A DNA stretch of 64,000 nucleotides from Cyclobacterium sp. 1_MG-2023. Its GTDB lineage: Bacteria > Bacteroidota > Bacteroidia > Cytophagales > Cyclobacteriaceae. The position numbers and the translations under genes were made by a program. The notes under the pieces are model-generated. The model was not told the DNA's origin. It did not search any database and saw only the letters and a program-made list of their open reading frames with translations. This document shows, piece after piece, positions 36,659 to 46,005 of the stretch. Where the stretch lies: assembly GCF_030546805.1 (NCBI RefSeq), contig NZ_JAUOPC010000001.1, positions 456,081 through 520,080 of the forward strand, in the 5' to 3' direction. The stretch's first letter is position 1, and each line of letters opens with the position of its first letter.

Positions 36659-37520
36659 AATAGTCTTTATAAAAGCCGGATTATTTACTACAATCCAGGA
36701 TCAGGGGAGGTTAGGTTTTGTGGACAAAGGAATCCCAATTTCAGGGCCTATGGATGAATCTTCCTTCCATTTGGCCAATTTGCTGGCAAGAAAAAATCCC
36801 GGCGCAGCATGTCTCGAAATATATATGGGCAATGTATTGCTTTACTTCACCGAAAATTGCCAAATAGTATGCACAGGGGCCAATGCAAAAATCAAGGTTG
36901 AATCAAAGGTATATGGCACCAATGAAATCATCAATATTTCTGCCTATTCAAAGGTAAATATCGCTTCATTTCGTCAAGGTCAATGGCTTTATCTGGCTAT
37001 TAATGGAGTTTTTGATAGTGAATGTATTATGGGTAGTCAAAGTTTTTACCAAGAAATCACTCCTCTGGCCAAATTTAGAGACAGTGATATTTTAACTTTT
37101 ACTAGTTCTTCCGACCTTATTCCTACAGATTTTTCCAAGGTTAAGCCAAGAGGATTTTCCAACGCTCCTCAAATTCCGGTCTTTCCGGGACCTTCCTTTT
37201 CTTCCTTGAGCAAAGCTCAACAACATGCACTGACTGACTCTAGTTTAACACTTTCTCCCATCCAAAACAGAATGGGAATTCAGTTGGTGGAAAAAATTAA
37301 ACATTCCCTTCCTGAGCTGATTTCAGGCCCGGTGTATCCCGGTACAGTTCAATTGACCCAAGCGGGAAAAATCATTATTTTAATGAAGGATGCCCAAGTA
37401 ACTGGGGGATATCCTCGTGTTTTACAACTAACAAGCAGCGGTATCTCAAAGCTCTCTCAGTTAAGGCCACAAACAAAGTTCAAATTTCACCTGGTCACGC
37501 AAAAGGACTTTGCCAATTAA
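36651..37520 (+). CDS. pxpC: 5-oxoprolinase subunit C (KipA-like)
   Basis: 289 residues. Family marks are GLFTTIQDQGRLGFVDKGIP, SGPMDESSFHLANLLARKNP, YLAINGVFDSECIMGSQSFY, the stretch NRMGIQLVEKI, and ELISGPVYPGTVQLTQAGK. It is the cyclophilin-like-fold partner of PxpB. The gene starts 8 bp inside pxpB. The reading frame is complete and of usual length, so all three subunits are intact. It ends 21 bp before the convergent DUF3307 gene, with no hairpin visible between. Confidence 0.94.
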   Translation: MGKIVFIKAGLFTTIQDQGRLGFVDKGIPISGPMDESSFHLANLLARKNPGAACLEIYMGNVLLYFTENCQIVCTGANAKIKVESKVYGTNEIINISAYSKVNIASFRQGQWLYLAINGVFDSECIMGSQSFYQEITPLAKFRDSDILTFTSSSDLIPTDFSKVKPRGFSNAPQIPVFPGPSFSSLSKAQQHALTDSSLTLSPIQNRMGIQLVEKIKHSLPELISGPVYPGTVQLTQAGKIIILMKDAQVTGGYPRVLQLTSSGISKLSQLRPQTKFKFHLVTQKDFAN

Positions 37521-37541
37521 TGGATACAGGTCAAGCATTTG

Positions 37542-38240
37542 TTAATATTGGTCATAGATCCACCCACACAATATTGCCAACCCAAAACTTACTAAGGTTC
37601 CAATCAAAATATACTCTGTCAGCTTTCTGTCTTTAGACTCCTTCAGATCTCCAAACCTAAATACCGACTTTGCTGCCACCAAAAATCCTATGGCTTCCCA
37701 TCTTCCGGCAATTATAAAAATTAAAACAAACCATCTTTCCAGTATACCAATGTATTGCCCTGCTTTTTCCAATGAACCAATTTCATCATCTGTTGCAGGT
37801 GTCCATTTTGAAATGATCGTCTTGATTATTATTGAGGAAGGTATTGATAAGAAAACAAGCAAAGTAAGCACCAACCAAAGTTTTTCTGAAATTGGGTACA
37901 GTAGCGCAATAAAACCTGGATCTATCCAAGCTACCACCACGCCTATGGTTAACAAATGCGCCAGTTGATCTATAAAAAACCAATACCTTTTGGTACTCGG
38001 TTTTTGTGCATATAACTTAATTAGGTCCACAAGCCCATGAACAAACACAATCCCTAAAGCATAAGGCCAAAAACTCATGTCAGCCATGATTAGCATAATA
38101 AGTAAGCCATGTACCAATAGGTGCAAGTAAAGTTGGTAGGCCTTGAACTTTTTTGCTTCTTTTGCCTCCACCCATCGGCTGGGTTGAAAGACAAAATCTC
38201 CCAATAAGTGAGCTAAAATCAGCTTTATTAATATTATCAT
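37542..38240 (-). CDS. DUF3307 membrane protein
   Basis: 232 residues, about six membrane helices. It begins MIILIKLILAHLLGDFVFQP, the family signature (AHLLGDFxFQ), followed by HLLVHGLLIMLIM, VHGLVDLIKLYA and YWFFIDQLAHLLTIGVVVA, giving His and Asp residues inside the first helices. The function is unknown. The start overlaps the stop of the SatD-like gene by 4 bp (ATGA), and DUF3307 is often found coupled to SatD-like genes in Bacteroidota. An Arg-rich cytoplasmic loop (ERWFVLIFIIAGRW) is seen near residue 168. Confidence 0.9.
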   Translation of the reverse strand: MIILIKLILAHLLGDFVFQPSRWVEAKEAKKFKAYQLYLHLLVHGLLIMLIMADMSFWPYALGIVFVHGLVDLIKLYAQKPSTKRYWFFIDQLAHLLTIGVVVAWIDPGFIALLYPISEKLWLVLTLLVFLSIPSSIIIKTIISKWTPATDDEIGSLEKAGQYIGILERWFVLIFIIAGRWEAIGFLVAAKSVFRFGDLKESKDRKLTEYILIGTLVSFGLAILCGWIYDQY

Positions 38241-38863
38241 GAGGTAAACTTTGCTATTCGTTTTGGAAAATAATTCACCAATGTATTAATTACTTCAAAA
38301 TGAGCCCTGGAAAGCCGTGCACTTACTGAGTTTTGACTAATATGCTCCATCGCTCCTAATGCTGTTTGATTTTTTTCAGGGTGCTTGAATGCAAGACATA
38401 CCATTTTTGCAGAATTGATTGACCAGTTGTCCATGATCGTCAATGCCAATCGAAGCATAAGGTTTATTTCCTCGTTTAACTCCGTGTATTCACTCTTGAA
38501 CATTATCCCCTGCTGCTCCTTTTCAAGCTCCTCAAATATCTCGCCCGAATAAACATAAGCAGGTCCATTATTTTCCAATAGTCTATCGGATACATAATGC
38601 TCCTCTCCTATACCCAGGCCCATCCGTATGTCCAACGGTGCTATTGACCTGATGGCAGCCTTTAATAATATGGCTGCAAATAATAACTTCCCCGGTTCCT
38701 TTATTCTCAATTGAAAGCTGTCTCCCCGATAGATTTCCCAATCGCTTCCCTCCTTTCCCCATTCTTTCAATTCTTTCTTTAATTCCTGCATCCATTGGGC
38801 TGCCGGAACTTTACGTGAATTGATCAAGTCTGCTGTGATGATCCCTATCATTGAATGTTTCAT
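38237..38863 (-). CDS. SatD-like protein, probable autoregulator
   Basis: 208 residues. The N-terminal part, MIGIITADLINSRKVPAAQW and IYRGDSFQLRIKEPGKLLF, with GLGIGEEHYVSDRLLENNGP, is like the SatD family, whose fold resembles nucleotide-cyclase domains without the catalytic set. The C-terminal about 45 residues contain a possible helix-turn-helix (QTALGAMEHISQNSVSARLS followed by RAHFEVINTLVNYF). It is coupled to DUF3307 by a 4-bp overlap. The four-copy motif at 38864-38930 directly upstream suggests that the protein binds its own promoter. The role of the pair is unknown. Confidence 0.85.
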   Translation of the reverse strand: MKHSMIGIITADLINSRKVPAAQWMQELKKELKEWGKEGSDWEIYRGDSFQLRIKEPGKLLFAAILLKAAIRSIAPLDIRMGLGIGEEHYVSDRLLENNGPAYVYSGEIFEELEKEQQGIMFKSEYTELNEEINLMLRLALTIMDNWSINSAKMVCLAFKHPEKNQTALGAMEHISQNSVSARLSRAHFEVINTLVNYFPKRIAKFTS

Positions 38864-38930
38864 TTATCTACTATTTACAAGATAAATCAATTTATCGATT
38901 AATTAGTAGATAATCAAAATTATCGACTAA
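38864..38930 (-). promoter_or_regulatory. Four-copy 11-bp operator-like motif upstream of satD-like gene
   Basis: The motif TTATC(T/G)A(C/T)TAA occurs at 38864-38874 (TTATCTACTAT), 38892-38902 (TTATCGATTAA), 38903-38913 on the other strand (TTAGTAGATAA) and 38920-38930 (TTATCGACTAA). Copies 2 and 3 abut head to head. The first touches the start codon, so a bound protein could also block translation starts. Operator function is inference. Confidence 0.6.
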
Positions 38931-38943
38931 AAAGAAGATAAAT

Positions 38944-40659
38944 TTAAGAATTTAACATGAATTGATCCATAACACCCACTATACCAATAAGAAAGAAGCC
39001 AATCAAACCTGTCACCAAAAGGTAATACAAGGTAGGAAGAATGGTTTTGCGAAGCACACTTCCTTCTTTGCCTAGAAGCCCAACAGTGGCAGAGGCTGCT
39101 ACAACATTGTGTATGGCGATCATATTTCCGGCTGCCGCACCAACTGCCTGCAATGCTAAAATCCAGGTGGGAGACATTCCAAGGTTATCAGCAACTCCAA
39201 ATTGAAACAAGCTAAACATTAAATTGCTAATGGTATTGCTACCGGCAATAAAGGCACCAAGTGCCCCTATAAATGGAGCAAAGAATGGATAAACCATCCC
39301 CACTTTAACTGCCGACCATTCTGCCATCAAAATAGGCATAGACAGCATACCTGAAGCATTCTCCCCTGAGTTAATATATACCCTTACCATGGCAACAGCA
39401 AAGAGTAACACTGCACCTGCTTTGAAAATCATTTGTCCACTTTCAGAAAATGCCGCTTTCACTGCCTTGCCATTCATCCCATGAAGAAAATAAGTAAAGA
39501 CACAGACAATAAGCAAAAGTGTACCGGGCAAATACAAGGGAGTGCTGGTGGCAGCAATATTGGTTCCAAGTATGGGGTCAATGCCAAAAGAAATACTGGT
39601 TAACCAATTTTTAAAAGGCAATTGAGGCAGCCTGCTTAACACCAATAAAGCGGCTAATAAAACATAAGGTAGCCAAGCCAATTGTAATGAGAATTTAGGC
39701 TTCATTGAAGTCATCTCAGCTTCAGCTTCGTTATTTTTAAAATTTGCTGCTCCCAACCAGTCTTCAGGCCAATGCTTGGCTTCTTCCATTTCCCAAGTTA
39801 ATTTAGGCACCAAAAAGCCCTTTCTGGCTGCAGAAACTACCAAAGCCAAGCCCACCAAAGCGCCAATAAGAGAAGGGAATTCAGGCCCTAAAAAAAGCCC
39901 TGTAATCAGATAAGGAATGGTAAATGACAACCCGGCAAAAATAGCAAAAGGAAAAACCTGAAACCCTTCCTTCCATGACCTGTTTTTACCAAAAAATCTA
40001 CAAAGCATCAAAACCATTAAGAAAGGCATAAAGCTCCCGACAAGGGCATGTACAATGGCCGCATTACCGGTAACAGCAGCCAAGACATCAGCAATATTTA
40101 ATCCCATCAAATCTAACCTGGATGTCAACTCAGGATTTTCCATACCTCCTTTAACGCCAACCAATATAGGCGTTCCCACCGCACCGAAAGTAACGGCAGT
40201 ACTTTGAACCATCATACCCAACACAACAGCTGCCAAGGCCGGAAAACCAAGGGCAACCAATAAAGGGGCAACTATAGCCGCAGGTGTTCCAAACCCGGCA
40301 GCTCCTTCAAGAAAAGATCCAAAAAGCCAGACAATGATGATTACCTGAATTCTTCGGTCTTTACTTATTCCAAAAAAACCATCCCGAATACGGTCGACAG
40401 CTCCTGAATACTTAAGAAAATTAAGCAATAAAATAGCACCAAAAACAATGTATAGGATATCAAAAGTGATAAACAAACTTTGAATGGTGGAAGCCAGAAT
40501 TGTCAATAGGGACATTCCCCAGAAGGCAAAAGCCAAAATTGAGGTAAGCAGAAAAGTCACCGGCATCGTAATTTTGGCGGCAACACGAAAACCTACCAAC
40601 ATTACTGATGCAACCAGAATTGGAAAAACGGCTAGGAAAAACAATAGGGTTTGAGACAT
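38944..40659 (-). CDS. LctP-family lactate/glycolate permease
   Basis: 571 residues with about 12-14 membrane helices. Family marks: [60 protein letters not shown] and [20 protein letters not shown]. The family takes up L-lactate, D-lactate or glycolate with protons through the inner membrane. The malate synthase gene 34 bp upstream suggests glycolate as in the E. coli glc operon (glcB, glcA), but the sequence itself does not fix the substrate. The satD-like gene follows downstream on the same strand. Confidence 0.94.
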   Translation of the reverse strand: MSQTLLFFLAVFPILVASVMLVGFRVAAKITMPVTFLLTSILAFAFWGMSLLTILASTIQSLFITFDILYIVFGAILLLNFLKYSGAVDRIRDGFFGISKDRRIQVIIIVWLFGSFLEGAAGFGTPAAIVAPLLVALGFPALAAVVLGMMVQSTAVTFGAVGTPILVGVKGGMENPELTSRLDLMGLNIADVLAAVTGNAAIVHALVGSFMPFLMVLMLCRFFGKNRSWKEGFQVFPFAIFAGLSFTIPYLITGLFLGPEFPSLIGALVGLALVVSAARKGFLVPKLTWEMEEAKHWPEDWLGAANFKNNEAEAEMTSMKPKFSLQLAWLPYVLLAALLVLSRLPQLPFKNWLTSISFGIDPILGTNIAATSTPLYLPGTLLLIVCVFTYFLHGMNGKAVKAAFSESGQMIFKAGAVLLFAVAMVRVYINSGENASGMLSMPILMAEWSAVKVGMVYPFFAPFIGALGAFIAGSNTISNLMFSLFQFGVADNLGMSPTWILALQAVGAAAGNMIAIHNVVAASATVGLLGKEGSVLRKTILPTLYYLLVTGLIGFFLIGIVGVMDQFMLNS

Positions 40660-40693
40660 CTTTTACAACAAATGTATATAATCGCTAAAAGCA

Positions 40694-42580
40694 TTAAACA
40701 ATAAAATCCAGATTTTCTGTGATTCGCTCTCCATTTTTATTCAAATGGTTGATATAGCGATCAATTCTTTTTTCAGCAAGCTTTAAATCAACATTATTTA
40801 GGTTAATATTCAACAAATCAATGAACCATGGAATCTTCTTCTCTTGCTCAACGTACTTTTTTACAATGGCCTTGGCAATGGGAAGTGTTGTAGCCTTGGA
40901 AGCTTCATGAACATCTTTGCTATCCGCAGCTAAAAGTTTAAGATACTCCTCCTCCAATAACCTGTTATACAATTCTTCGGTGAATACATCTCCTTGGGTA
41001 ACACCGGCATCTTCATCAGCCTCGGTAATCCTAGCCCCTTTGTGAAGCCACTCCCATAAGATACTCAAGCGAATTTCACCTGTGGCCATATCCTCCATCA
41101 GATAAAGTACATTTTCATTACCAAAAAAATCAGCCGGCTTCAAAGCCGCAGCTTGCATGCCCTGCCCAAAAGCATTGGCATACTGCAAGCCTACACTCAA
41201 TAAATTCCTTGCTCCTCTGATCGTTCTGGGAGCAGGTTCAAGGTGGATCAAGCCTTCGGCATCATCTTGGGTATAACTGAGCTTTTCAAAGCCTCTTCCC
41301 ATTTGGTTGGCTTTGCCTGCTTTATCCCAAACGGGACGAACAATATGAACCATTTTCCAATGTGCTACCCATTTTCCACTTGCTCCTTCCCTTAGCTCTC
41401 TTTCCGCACCGGCCAAAGCTTTTTCCATGCTTGCACTTACGCCTTCCGTAGATCCAACAGGTATATTGGGCTCCATACCTCCTTGCCATAAGGCAAAATT
41501 ACTTTTGTTATCAGGTGTATTGACGGCTCTCCTTACCCTATCTTCATAATTCCTCATGTAGCCATAAGTCATGCCTATAGATTCTATATTAGGGTTGATA
41601 AAGGACTGATCCCAGGCCATCGCATCTGAAACACTATTAATATAATCCCATCGACCCGTATTATAACCTACGAAGTGTTTTCCTAAAGCTGCCCTTATTT
41701 CCATTAGTTGGAAAGTTGCTTCTAGCTGCTCCACAAGTACATAGACCTTGATAGCTCCATCTTCCAGTCCCAAATGCTTTTCCAAAGCACTGATCATCTT
41801 ATTCCACAATGCTGCTTCTTCGGCCGTTTGAATTTTTGGCAGGTACAGCACTATAGAAGCCTTTGCCGCCATCAAGGCCTGAAAATTATTCACCACATAA
41901 AGCACCAAATCAACAATGGAAGCTGAAAAAGAAGCACCACTGCTGAGACGGATATGTCTGTCATCTAAATGAAGACCCCTGGCCCTAAAAATCTTGGTGG
42001 TAAAGCCTAGCTGGGCTCTCCAATCAACAATTTTTTCCTGACCAAAGAAACTTTTACTCCAATTGTTCATTTGAGTAGCTACTTCTTCAGCCACTGTTAA
42101 AAATATTGGGGAGCCCTGAATGGCCAATTTAAGGTTACGCTGATTGTCCAAGGACATGGTAGACACCTGGCCTAAAGCATCTTCTCCATCAAACATCCAA
42201 CCATCGGCACCGGAAAGTAAAGCATAAGCTACATTCCGAATACTACTTTCTAAACTTGCATTGGGCTTTGCTCCGGGTCCGGTACCTTGAATCCACTGTT
42301 GCTGAAGATCTGAGGGAATTTCAGCTCCTTCAAATTTGCCGGCCCTGGCATCCGATACCAGAATATTTGTACCCGGTATATTGGTATCCGGATTTAAAAA
42401 TGTCAATTTACTCCCTTTTCGACTCCTTTCTTTTCTCCGGCGAAGCCTGATATCCATTAGCTTTTTTACTTCTTCATTAAAGGGAGTCATGAATGAAAGG
42501 GCATCAATCACTCCGGGAGAATAAACATCCCCATAGGTCTCTCTTAAATTATTCCTAATAATGATTTCGGAATTACTCAT
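40694..42580 (-). CDS. Malate synthase
   Basis: 628 residues. Blocks match malate synthase A: GWMFDGEDAL (catalytic-loop acid), FRARGLHLDDRHIRLSSGAS, YVLVEQLEATFQLMEIRAAL, VGYNTGRWDYI, and the catalytic Asp loop LMEDMATGEIRLSILWEWLH. It adds acetyl-CoA to glyoxylate to give malate. At 628 residues it is longer than the usual 530 of malate synthase A, with extra residues in the middle and C-terminus. Isocitrate lyase is not in the window, and the permease gene follows 34 bp later, so the glyoxylate may come from glycolate rather than isocitrate. The exact subclass is uncertain. Confidence 0.88.
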   Translation of the reverse strand: MSNSEIIIRNNLRETYGDVYSPGVIDALSFMTPFNEEVKKLMDIRLRRRKERSRKGSKLTFLNPDTNIPGTNILVSDARAGKFEGAEIPSDLQQQWIQGTGPGAKPNASLESSIRNVAYALLSGADGWMFDGEDALGQVSTMSLDNQRNLKLAIQGSPIFLTVAEEVATQMNNWSKSFFGQEKIVDWRAQLGFTTKIFRARGLHLDDRHIRLSSGASFSASIVDLVLYVVNNFQALMAAKASIVLYLPKIQTAEEAALWNKMISALEKHLGLEDGAIKVYVLVEQLEATFQLMEIRAALGKHFVGYNTGRWDYINSVSDAMAWDQSFINPNIESIGMTYGYMRNYEDRVRRAVNTPDNKSNFALWQGGMEPNIPVGSTEGVSASMEKALAGAERELREGASGKWVAHWKMVHIVRPVWDKAGKANQMGRGFEKLSYTQDDAEGLIHLEPAPRTIRGARNLLSVGLQYANAFGQGMQAAALKPADFFGNENVLYLMEDMATGEIRLSILWEWLHKGARITEADEDAGVTQGDVFTEELYNRLLEEEYLKLLAADSKDVHEASKATTLPIAKAIVKKYVEQEKKIPWFIDLLNINLNNVDLKLAEKRIDRYINHLNKNGERITENLDFIV

Positions 42581-42942
42581 CTTTATAGTTTCTTCTAGGT
42601 TATTGTTTCATGGTTTAAACTCCCATCTCCTAAGCAGACCTCCACCTACAGAGTAAAAGCATATAGAAAAGGGTTTCATTCGAAATATAGTAAAAGCGTA
42701 AGTAACATTAATCAAGCAAGATAACAAACCCTTGCTACCTCCACATTCCCTATTATATCAATAGCTAAAAAACACTAAGGAATAAATATCTATTTAAATT
42801 CCCAAGGTAAAAAATTTGCTCAAAGGAAAACCCATGAAAAACACAAAACCAAACAAATTAAGTGTGTAGAATATGTAAATAAATAGGAAGCTTTAGTCCG
42901 GATGGTATAATTGAAGTCTTGTGTCAAATTTTAACTTAATTT
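42581..42942. promoter_or_regulatory. Upstream region of the malate synthase-permease operon
   Basis: About 360 bp without a gene between a terminator and the malate synthase start. The promoter should lie here. I could not identify a clear TAnnTTTG element or operator. Confidence 0.4.
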
Positions 42943-42977
42943 GTTTAAAAAATACCACGGGTAAACAACCCTTGGTA
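42943..42977 (-). terminator. Rho-independent terminator of the molybdenum hydroxylase operon
   Basis: On the reverse strand, TACCAAGGGT, loop TGTTT, ACCCGTGGTA and then TTTTTT. The 10-bp stem has one mismatch. It lies about 50 bp after the stop of the large-subunit gene at 43028. Confidence 0.85.
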
Positions 42978-43027
42978 AATCAAACAATCATTAATTTATT
43001 ATACCTTTTTCGATTTTAACATCTATG

Positions 43028-45184
43028 CTAAGCCGGACTTCCCAGGTTAAAGTTATTTATGCCTTCCTGGTTAATGAAAGGCTGATTTCTCATGCGTTTT
43101 CCGGACATTTTATAAATGGCATTGGCCACTGCACCACCGGTAGGAGGAAGAGCAGGTTCTCCCAATCCTGTAGGGTCAATTCCATTGTCAATAAAATGGG
43201 TTTCAATTTCAGGAATTTCTTTCATGCGAATCAAGCGATAGCTATCAAAATTCTTTTGGTCAGCCACACCATCTGTAAAGGTAAGATTGGCAAACATCGC
43301 ATGCCCCATACCATCCAGCATGCCTCCCCTAACTTGCTGATCTGCTCCGGTAGGGTTGATCACTATTCCACAGTCTGTCACCGCGTATATTTTATCCAGC
43401 ACTGCTTGCCCATCTTTAATTTTGGCCTCGGCCACTTGCGCTACATAAGATCTATGAGAAAAATACACACTAAAACCTTGAGAAACCCCATCCTTTTTAC
43501 CCCAATTAGATTTTTCTGCTACAGCCTTAATCACACCTTTCATTCGGTCAATATCATAATGAATTTCTCCAACCGGGTTTTTCTTGGCTTTGTCCAATAG
43601 TCCTAACCGTAATTCAATGGGATCCTTGCCTATGGCTTCTGCTACTTCATCAAGAAATGACTGCTCAGCAAAAGCCAAAAAGTTGGTTATTGGCGCGCGC
43701 CATGCATTGGTGGTAATCGGTGACTTGTACTCTGCTGATCTTATTTCCAAGTTATCGATTGCACCGGCAGGAAAATTATTCTCTCTGGTTGTGTTTCCTG
43801 CATTGATGCCGGCCCCACTCAACTTATAACCTATCACTTCATCCTTATCATTCAAAGCGGCTTCAAACCTATACTTAACGGCAGGCCTATAGGCGCCACC
43901 GGTGATGTCATCTTCTCTTGACCAAGTTAATTTTACAGGGGCTTTAAGCATTTTAGATAATTCAACGGCTTCTTCTACAAAATCTGCCCTAAGCCTCCTG
44001 CCAAAACCACCTCCCAATCGCGTTAATGCTACGCTTACTTTCTCAGGATCTATTCCACATATCTCTGCTGCAGCTTTTCTAGCCCGATCCGGGGTTTGGG
44101 ATGGTCCTATTAATTCCACACTATCCTCTTTTACATTTGCAAAAAAGTTCATGGGTTCCATGGGACTATGGGATAGAAATGGACATTGGTATTCACTTTT
44201 GATTACCCTAGCTGCATTTCTAAAAGCGTTATTTACATCCCCATCCTTTCTTTTGACATCACCAGCGCCGGAATTCAGCAACTCGTCAAACTTCTTATCA
44301 TGAAAGGCTGTAGACTCCAAAGTCCCTTCTATTGGCTCATAGGCTATTTTCAGAAGTTTCCTTGCTTTCATCAGTGGCCAGGTACCTTCACCTATTACTG
44401 CTACATTGTTTTTAAAAGTAAGTACGTCCTTTACCCCTTTTACTTCTTTTGCAGCTTCAGCATCAACTTTTTTCAGTTTCATGCCAAAAGGTGGCCTTTG
44501 AATCATGGCATGAAGCATATTTTCACGGTAAACGTCAAAACCATACAAAGGCTGTCCGGTAAACATGGCATCATTGTCTACATTTTTTACAGCCGTTCCA
44601 ATGATCTTAAAATCCTTGATATCCTTTAAAGCTACATTCTCCGGAACCGGTAATGAAGCTGCATCAGTGGCAAGCTCTCCATAGCTGATTTTTTTTGATC
44701 CGTGAACCACATTTCCTTTCTCTGTAGTCAAGGAAGATAAAGGTACATCCAATCGCTTTGCAGCAGCCTCCATCAGCATTTGCCTTGCTGTGGCCCCGGC
44801 TTGTCTCAGTCTTTGCCAAGAATGAGGCATGGCTCCTGAGCCTCCGGTTACTTGCCTATCATATTTCTCGGTATCCAAAAAAGCCTGCTTCACCCTAACA
44901 TTCGACCAATCTACATCCAATTCCTCTGCAACAATCATAGGAAAGGAAGTTTTGATATTTTGTCCCAATTCGGGGTTGGGTGAATAGATGACTACGTGGT
45001 TTGTCGGGGAAATAGAAAGAAAACTATTGTAATTGATGGCTTTATCAAAGATTTCCTCATTGCTAACAACTTTCATTTTGGGTGAATCACAAGCTGACCA
45101 ATTAAATCCAATCAGTAAACCACCACCTGCAGTTGCCGCAATTTTTAAAAAATCCCTTCTATTTGATTTTAGTGCTTTGTTCAT
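43028..45184 (-). CDS. Molybdopterin-binding subunit of xanthine-dehydrogenase-family oxidoreductase (IorB-like)
   Basis: 718 residues. A Tat signal with the twin Arg motif SNRRDFLK (residues 8-15) is followed by the hydrophobic part AATAGGGLLIGF and a Cys near residue 32. The protein has the layout of isoquinoline 1-oxidoreductase beta and aldehyde-oxidase large subunits: GGGFGRRLRADFVEEAVELS for the molybdenum cofactor, TDCGIVINPTGADQQVRGGM, and the catalytic Glu676 in GLGEPALPPTGGAVANAI. It hydroxylates an aldehyde or N-heterocycle, donating electrons through the small subunit to a cytochrome or other acceptor in the periplasm. The substrate is unknown. The small subunit is the upstream gene, 2 bp away. 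Confidence 0.93.
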   Translation of the reverse strand: MNKALKSNRRDFLKIAATAGGGLLIGFNWSACDSPKMKVVSNEEIFDKAINYNSFLSISPTNHVVIYSPNPELGQNIKTSFPMIVAEELDVDWSNVRVKQAFLDTEKYDRQVTGGSGAMPHSWQRLRQAGATARQMLMEAAAKRLDVPLSSLTTEKGNVVHGSKKISYGELATDAASLPVPENVALKDIKDFKIIGTAVKNVDNDAMFTGQPLYGFDVYRENMLHAMIQRPPFGMKLKKVDAEAAKEVKGVKDVLTFKNNVAVIGEGTWPLMKARKLLKIAYEPIEGTLESTAFHDKKFDELLNSGAGDVKRKDGDVNNAFRNAARVIKSEYQCPFLSHSPMEPMNFFANVKEDSVELIGPSQTPDRARKAAAEICGIDPEKVSVALTRLGGGFGRRLRADFVEEAVELSKMLKAPVKLTWSREDDITGGAYRPAVKYRFEAALNDKDEVIGYKLSGAGINAGNTTRENNFPAGAIDNLEIRSAEYKSPITTNAWRAPITNFLAFAEQSFLDEVAEAIGKDPIELRLGLLDKAKKNPVGEIHYDIDRMKGVIKAVAEKSNWGKKDGVSQGFSVYFSHRSYVAQVAEAKIKDGQAVLDKIYAVTDCGIVINPTGADQQVRGGMLDGMGHAMFANLTFTDGVADQKNFDSYRLIRMKEIPEIETHFIDNGIDPTGLGEPALPPTGGAVANAIYKMSGKRMRNQPFINQEGINNFNLGSPA

Positions 45185-45186
45185 GG

Positions 45187-45648
45187 TTATTTAATTTTTG
45201 ATGAGGCCAATAAAACTGCTTCCTTGATACGGTGGTAAGTGCCACACCTACATAAATTGGCATTCATCCCATCGATTACTTCCTCTTCGGTAGGCGAAGG
45301 ATTATTCTTTAGCATAGCTGCTGCTGTCATTATCTGCCCGGCCTGACAATAGCCACACTGGGCAACGTCCACTTCTTTCCATGCTTGTTGCACAGGATGA
45401 TCTCCTGCTTCCGAAAGCCCTTCGATAGTGGTGATTTTAGCATCTCCAACAGAGGCAATAGGTAATCCACATGACCTAACAGCAGCATCATTGAGATGAA
45501 CAGTACATGCACCACACTGTGAAATTCCGCAGGAATATTTGGTTCCAACCAATCCCAGGTTGTCCCGAAGTACCCATAGTAATGGGGTATCGGAATCAAC
45601 ATCTACCTCATAGCTTTTATTGTTAACTTGAATTTTGTAGTTCGCCAT
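45187..45648 (-). CDS. 2Fe-2S subunit of xanthine-dehydrogenase-family oxidoreductase (IorA-like)
   Basis: 153 residues. Plant-type 2Fe-2S site YSCGISQCGACTVHLND with a later Cys (VRSC), and a second 2Fe-2S site CGYCQAGQ and CRCGTYHRIKEA. It passes electrons from the molybdenum subunit encoded 2 bp downstream. It has no signal peptide of its own, so export would be as a complex with the Tat-targeted large subunit. No maturation gene (XdhC type) or cytochrome subunit is next to it. Confidence 0.95.
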   Translation of the reverse strand: MANYKIQVNNKSYEVDVDSDTPLLWVLRDNLGLVGTKYSCGISQCGACTVHLNDAAVRSCGLPIASVGDAKITTIEGLSEAGDHPVQQAWKEVDVAQCGYCQAGQIMTAAAMLKNNPSPTEEEVIDGMNANLCRCGTYHRIKEAVLLASSKIK

Positions 45649-46005
45649 ATTTAATTAGGTATAGTTATTTTCTTACTCAAATTTTAAAATCAAAAGTTTC
45701 CTAATGCTATCAATCTTTAATGTCATTTAGGGAAATCAGTTGCCCGTATAATATTTTTAAAGATTGATTTAGACAGAAACTTACATTTCTAGATCAGAAA
45801 TTCAGTAATGTGGAGAAATAATTTAAAATAACCCTATCAATACATTTTCAATGTTTTTCTTTTGGATAATTTTAAATTTAGCCCCCCACATAAGGCTTTT
45901 AAAATAAGCTGTTTATTCTTTTGTTATTGAAAAATAAATAATTAAATTTTGAGGTACAATAAACCAACGCAATTTTTCTACCTCAAACCCTAAATTATTA
46001 TTAAA
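45649..46005. promoter_or_regulatory. Divergent control region with inverted repeat
   Basis: 357 bp between the IorA-like start and the DUF5675 gene. A perfect 9-bp inverted repeat, TTTGAGGTA (45948-45956) and TACCTCAAA (45979-45987), lies 19-58 bp before the plus-strand start. Its left arm overlaps a near-match to the Bacteroidota -7 element (TAAATTTTG at 45943-45951), with TTTTG at 45919-45923 as a possible -33. This suggests a repressor site over a promoter, as inference. Confidence 0.45.

Noticed and set aside
43025-43600. A 191-codon open frame on the plus strand
   Set aside because: It lies wholly antisense to the molybdenum hydroxylase gene, which has clear motifs on the other strand. 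The translated text has no family pattern, so it is a shadow.
44186-44629. A 147-codon plus-strand frame
   Set aside because: Antisense to the molybdenum hydroxylase large subunit and without any motif.
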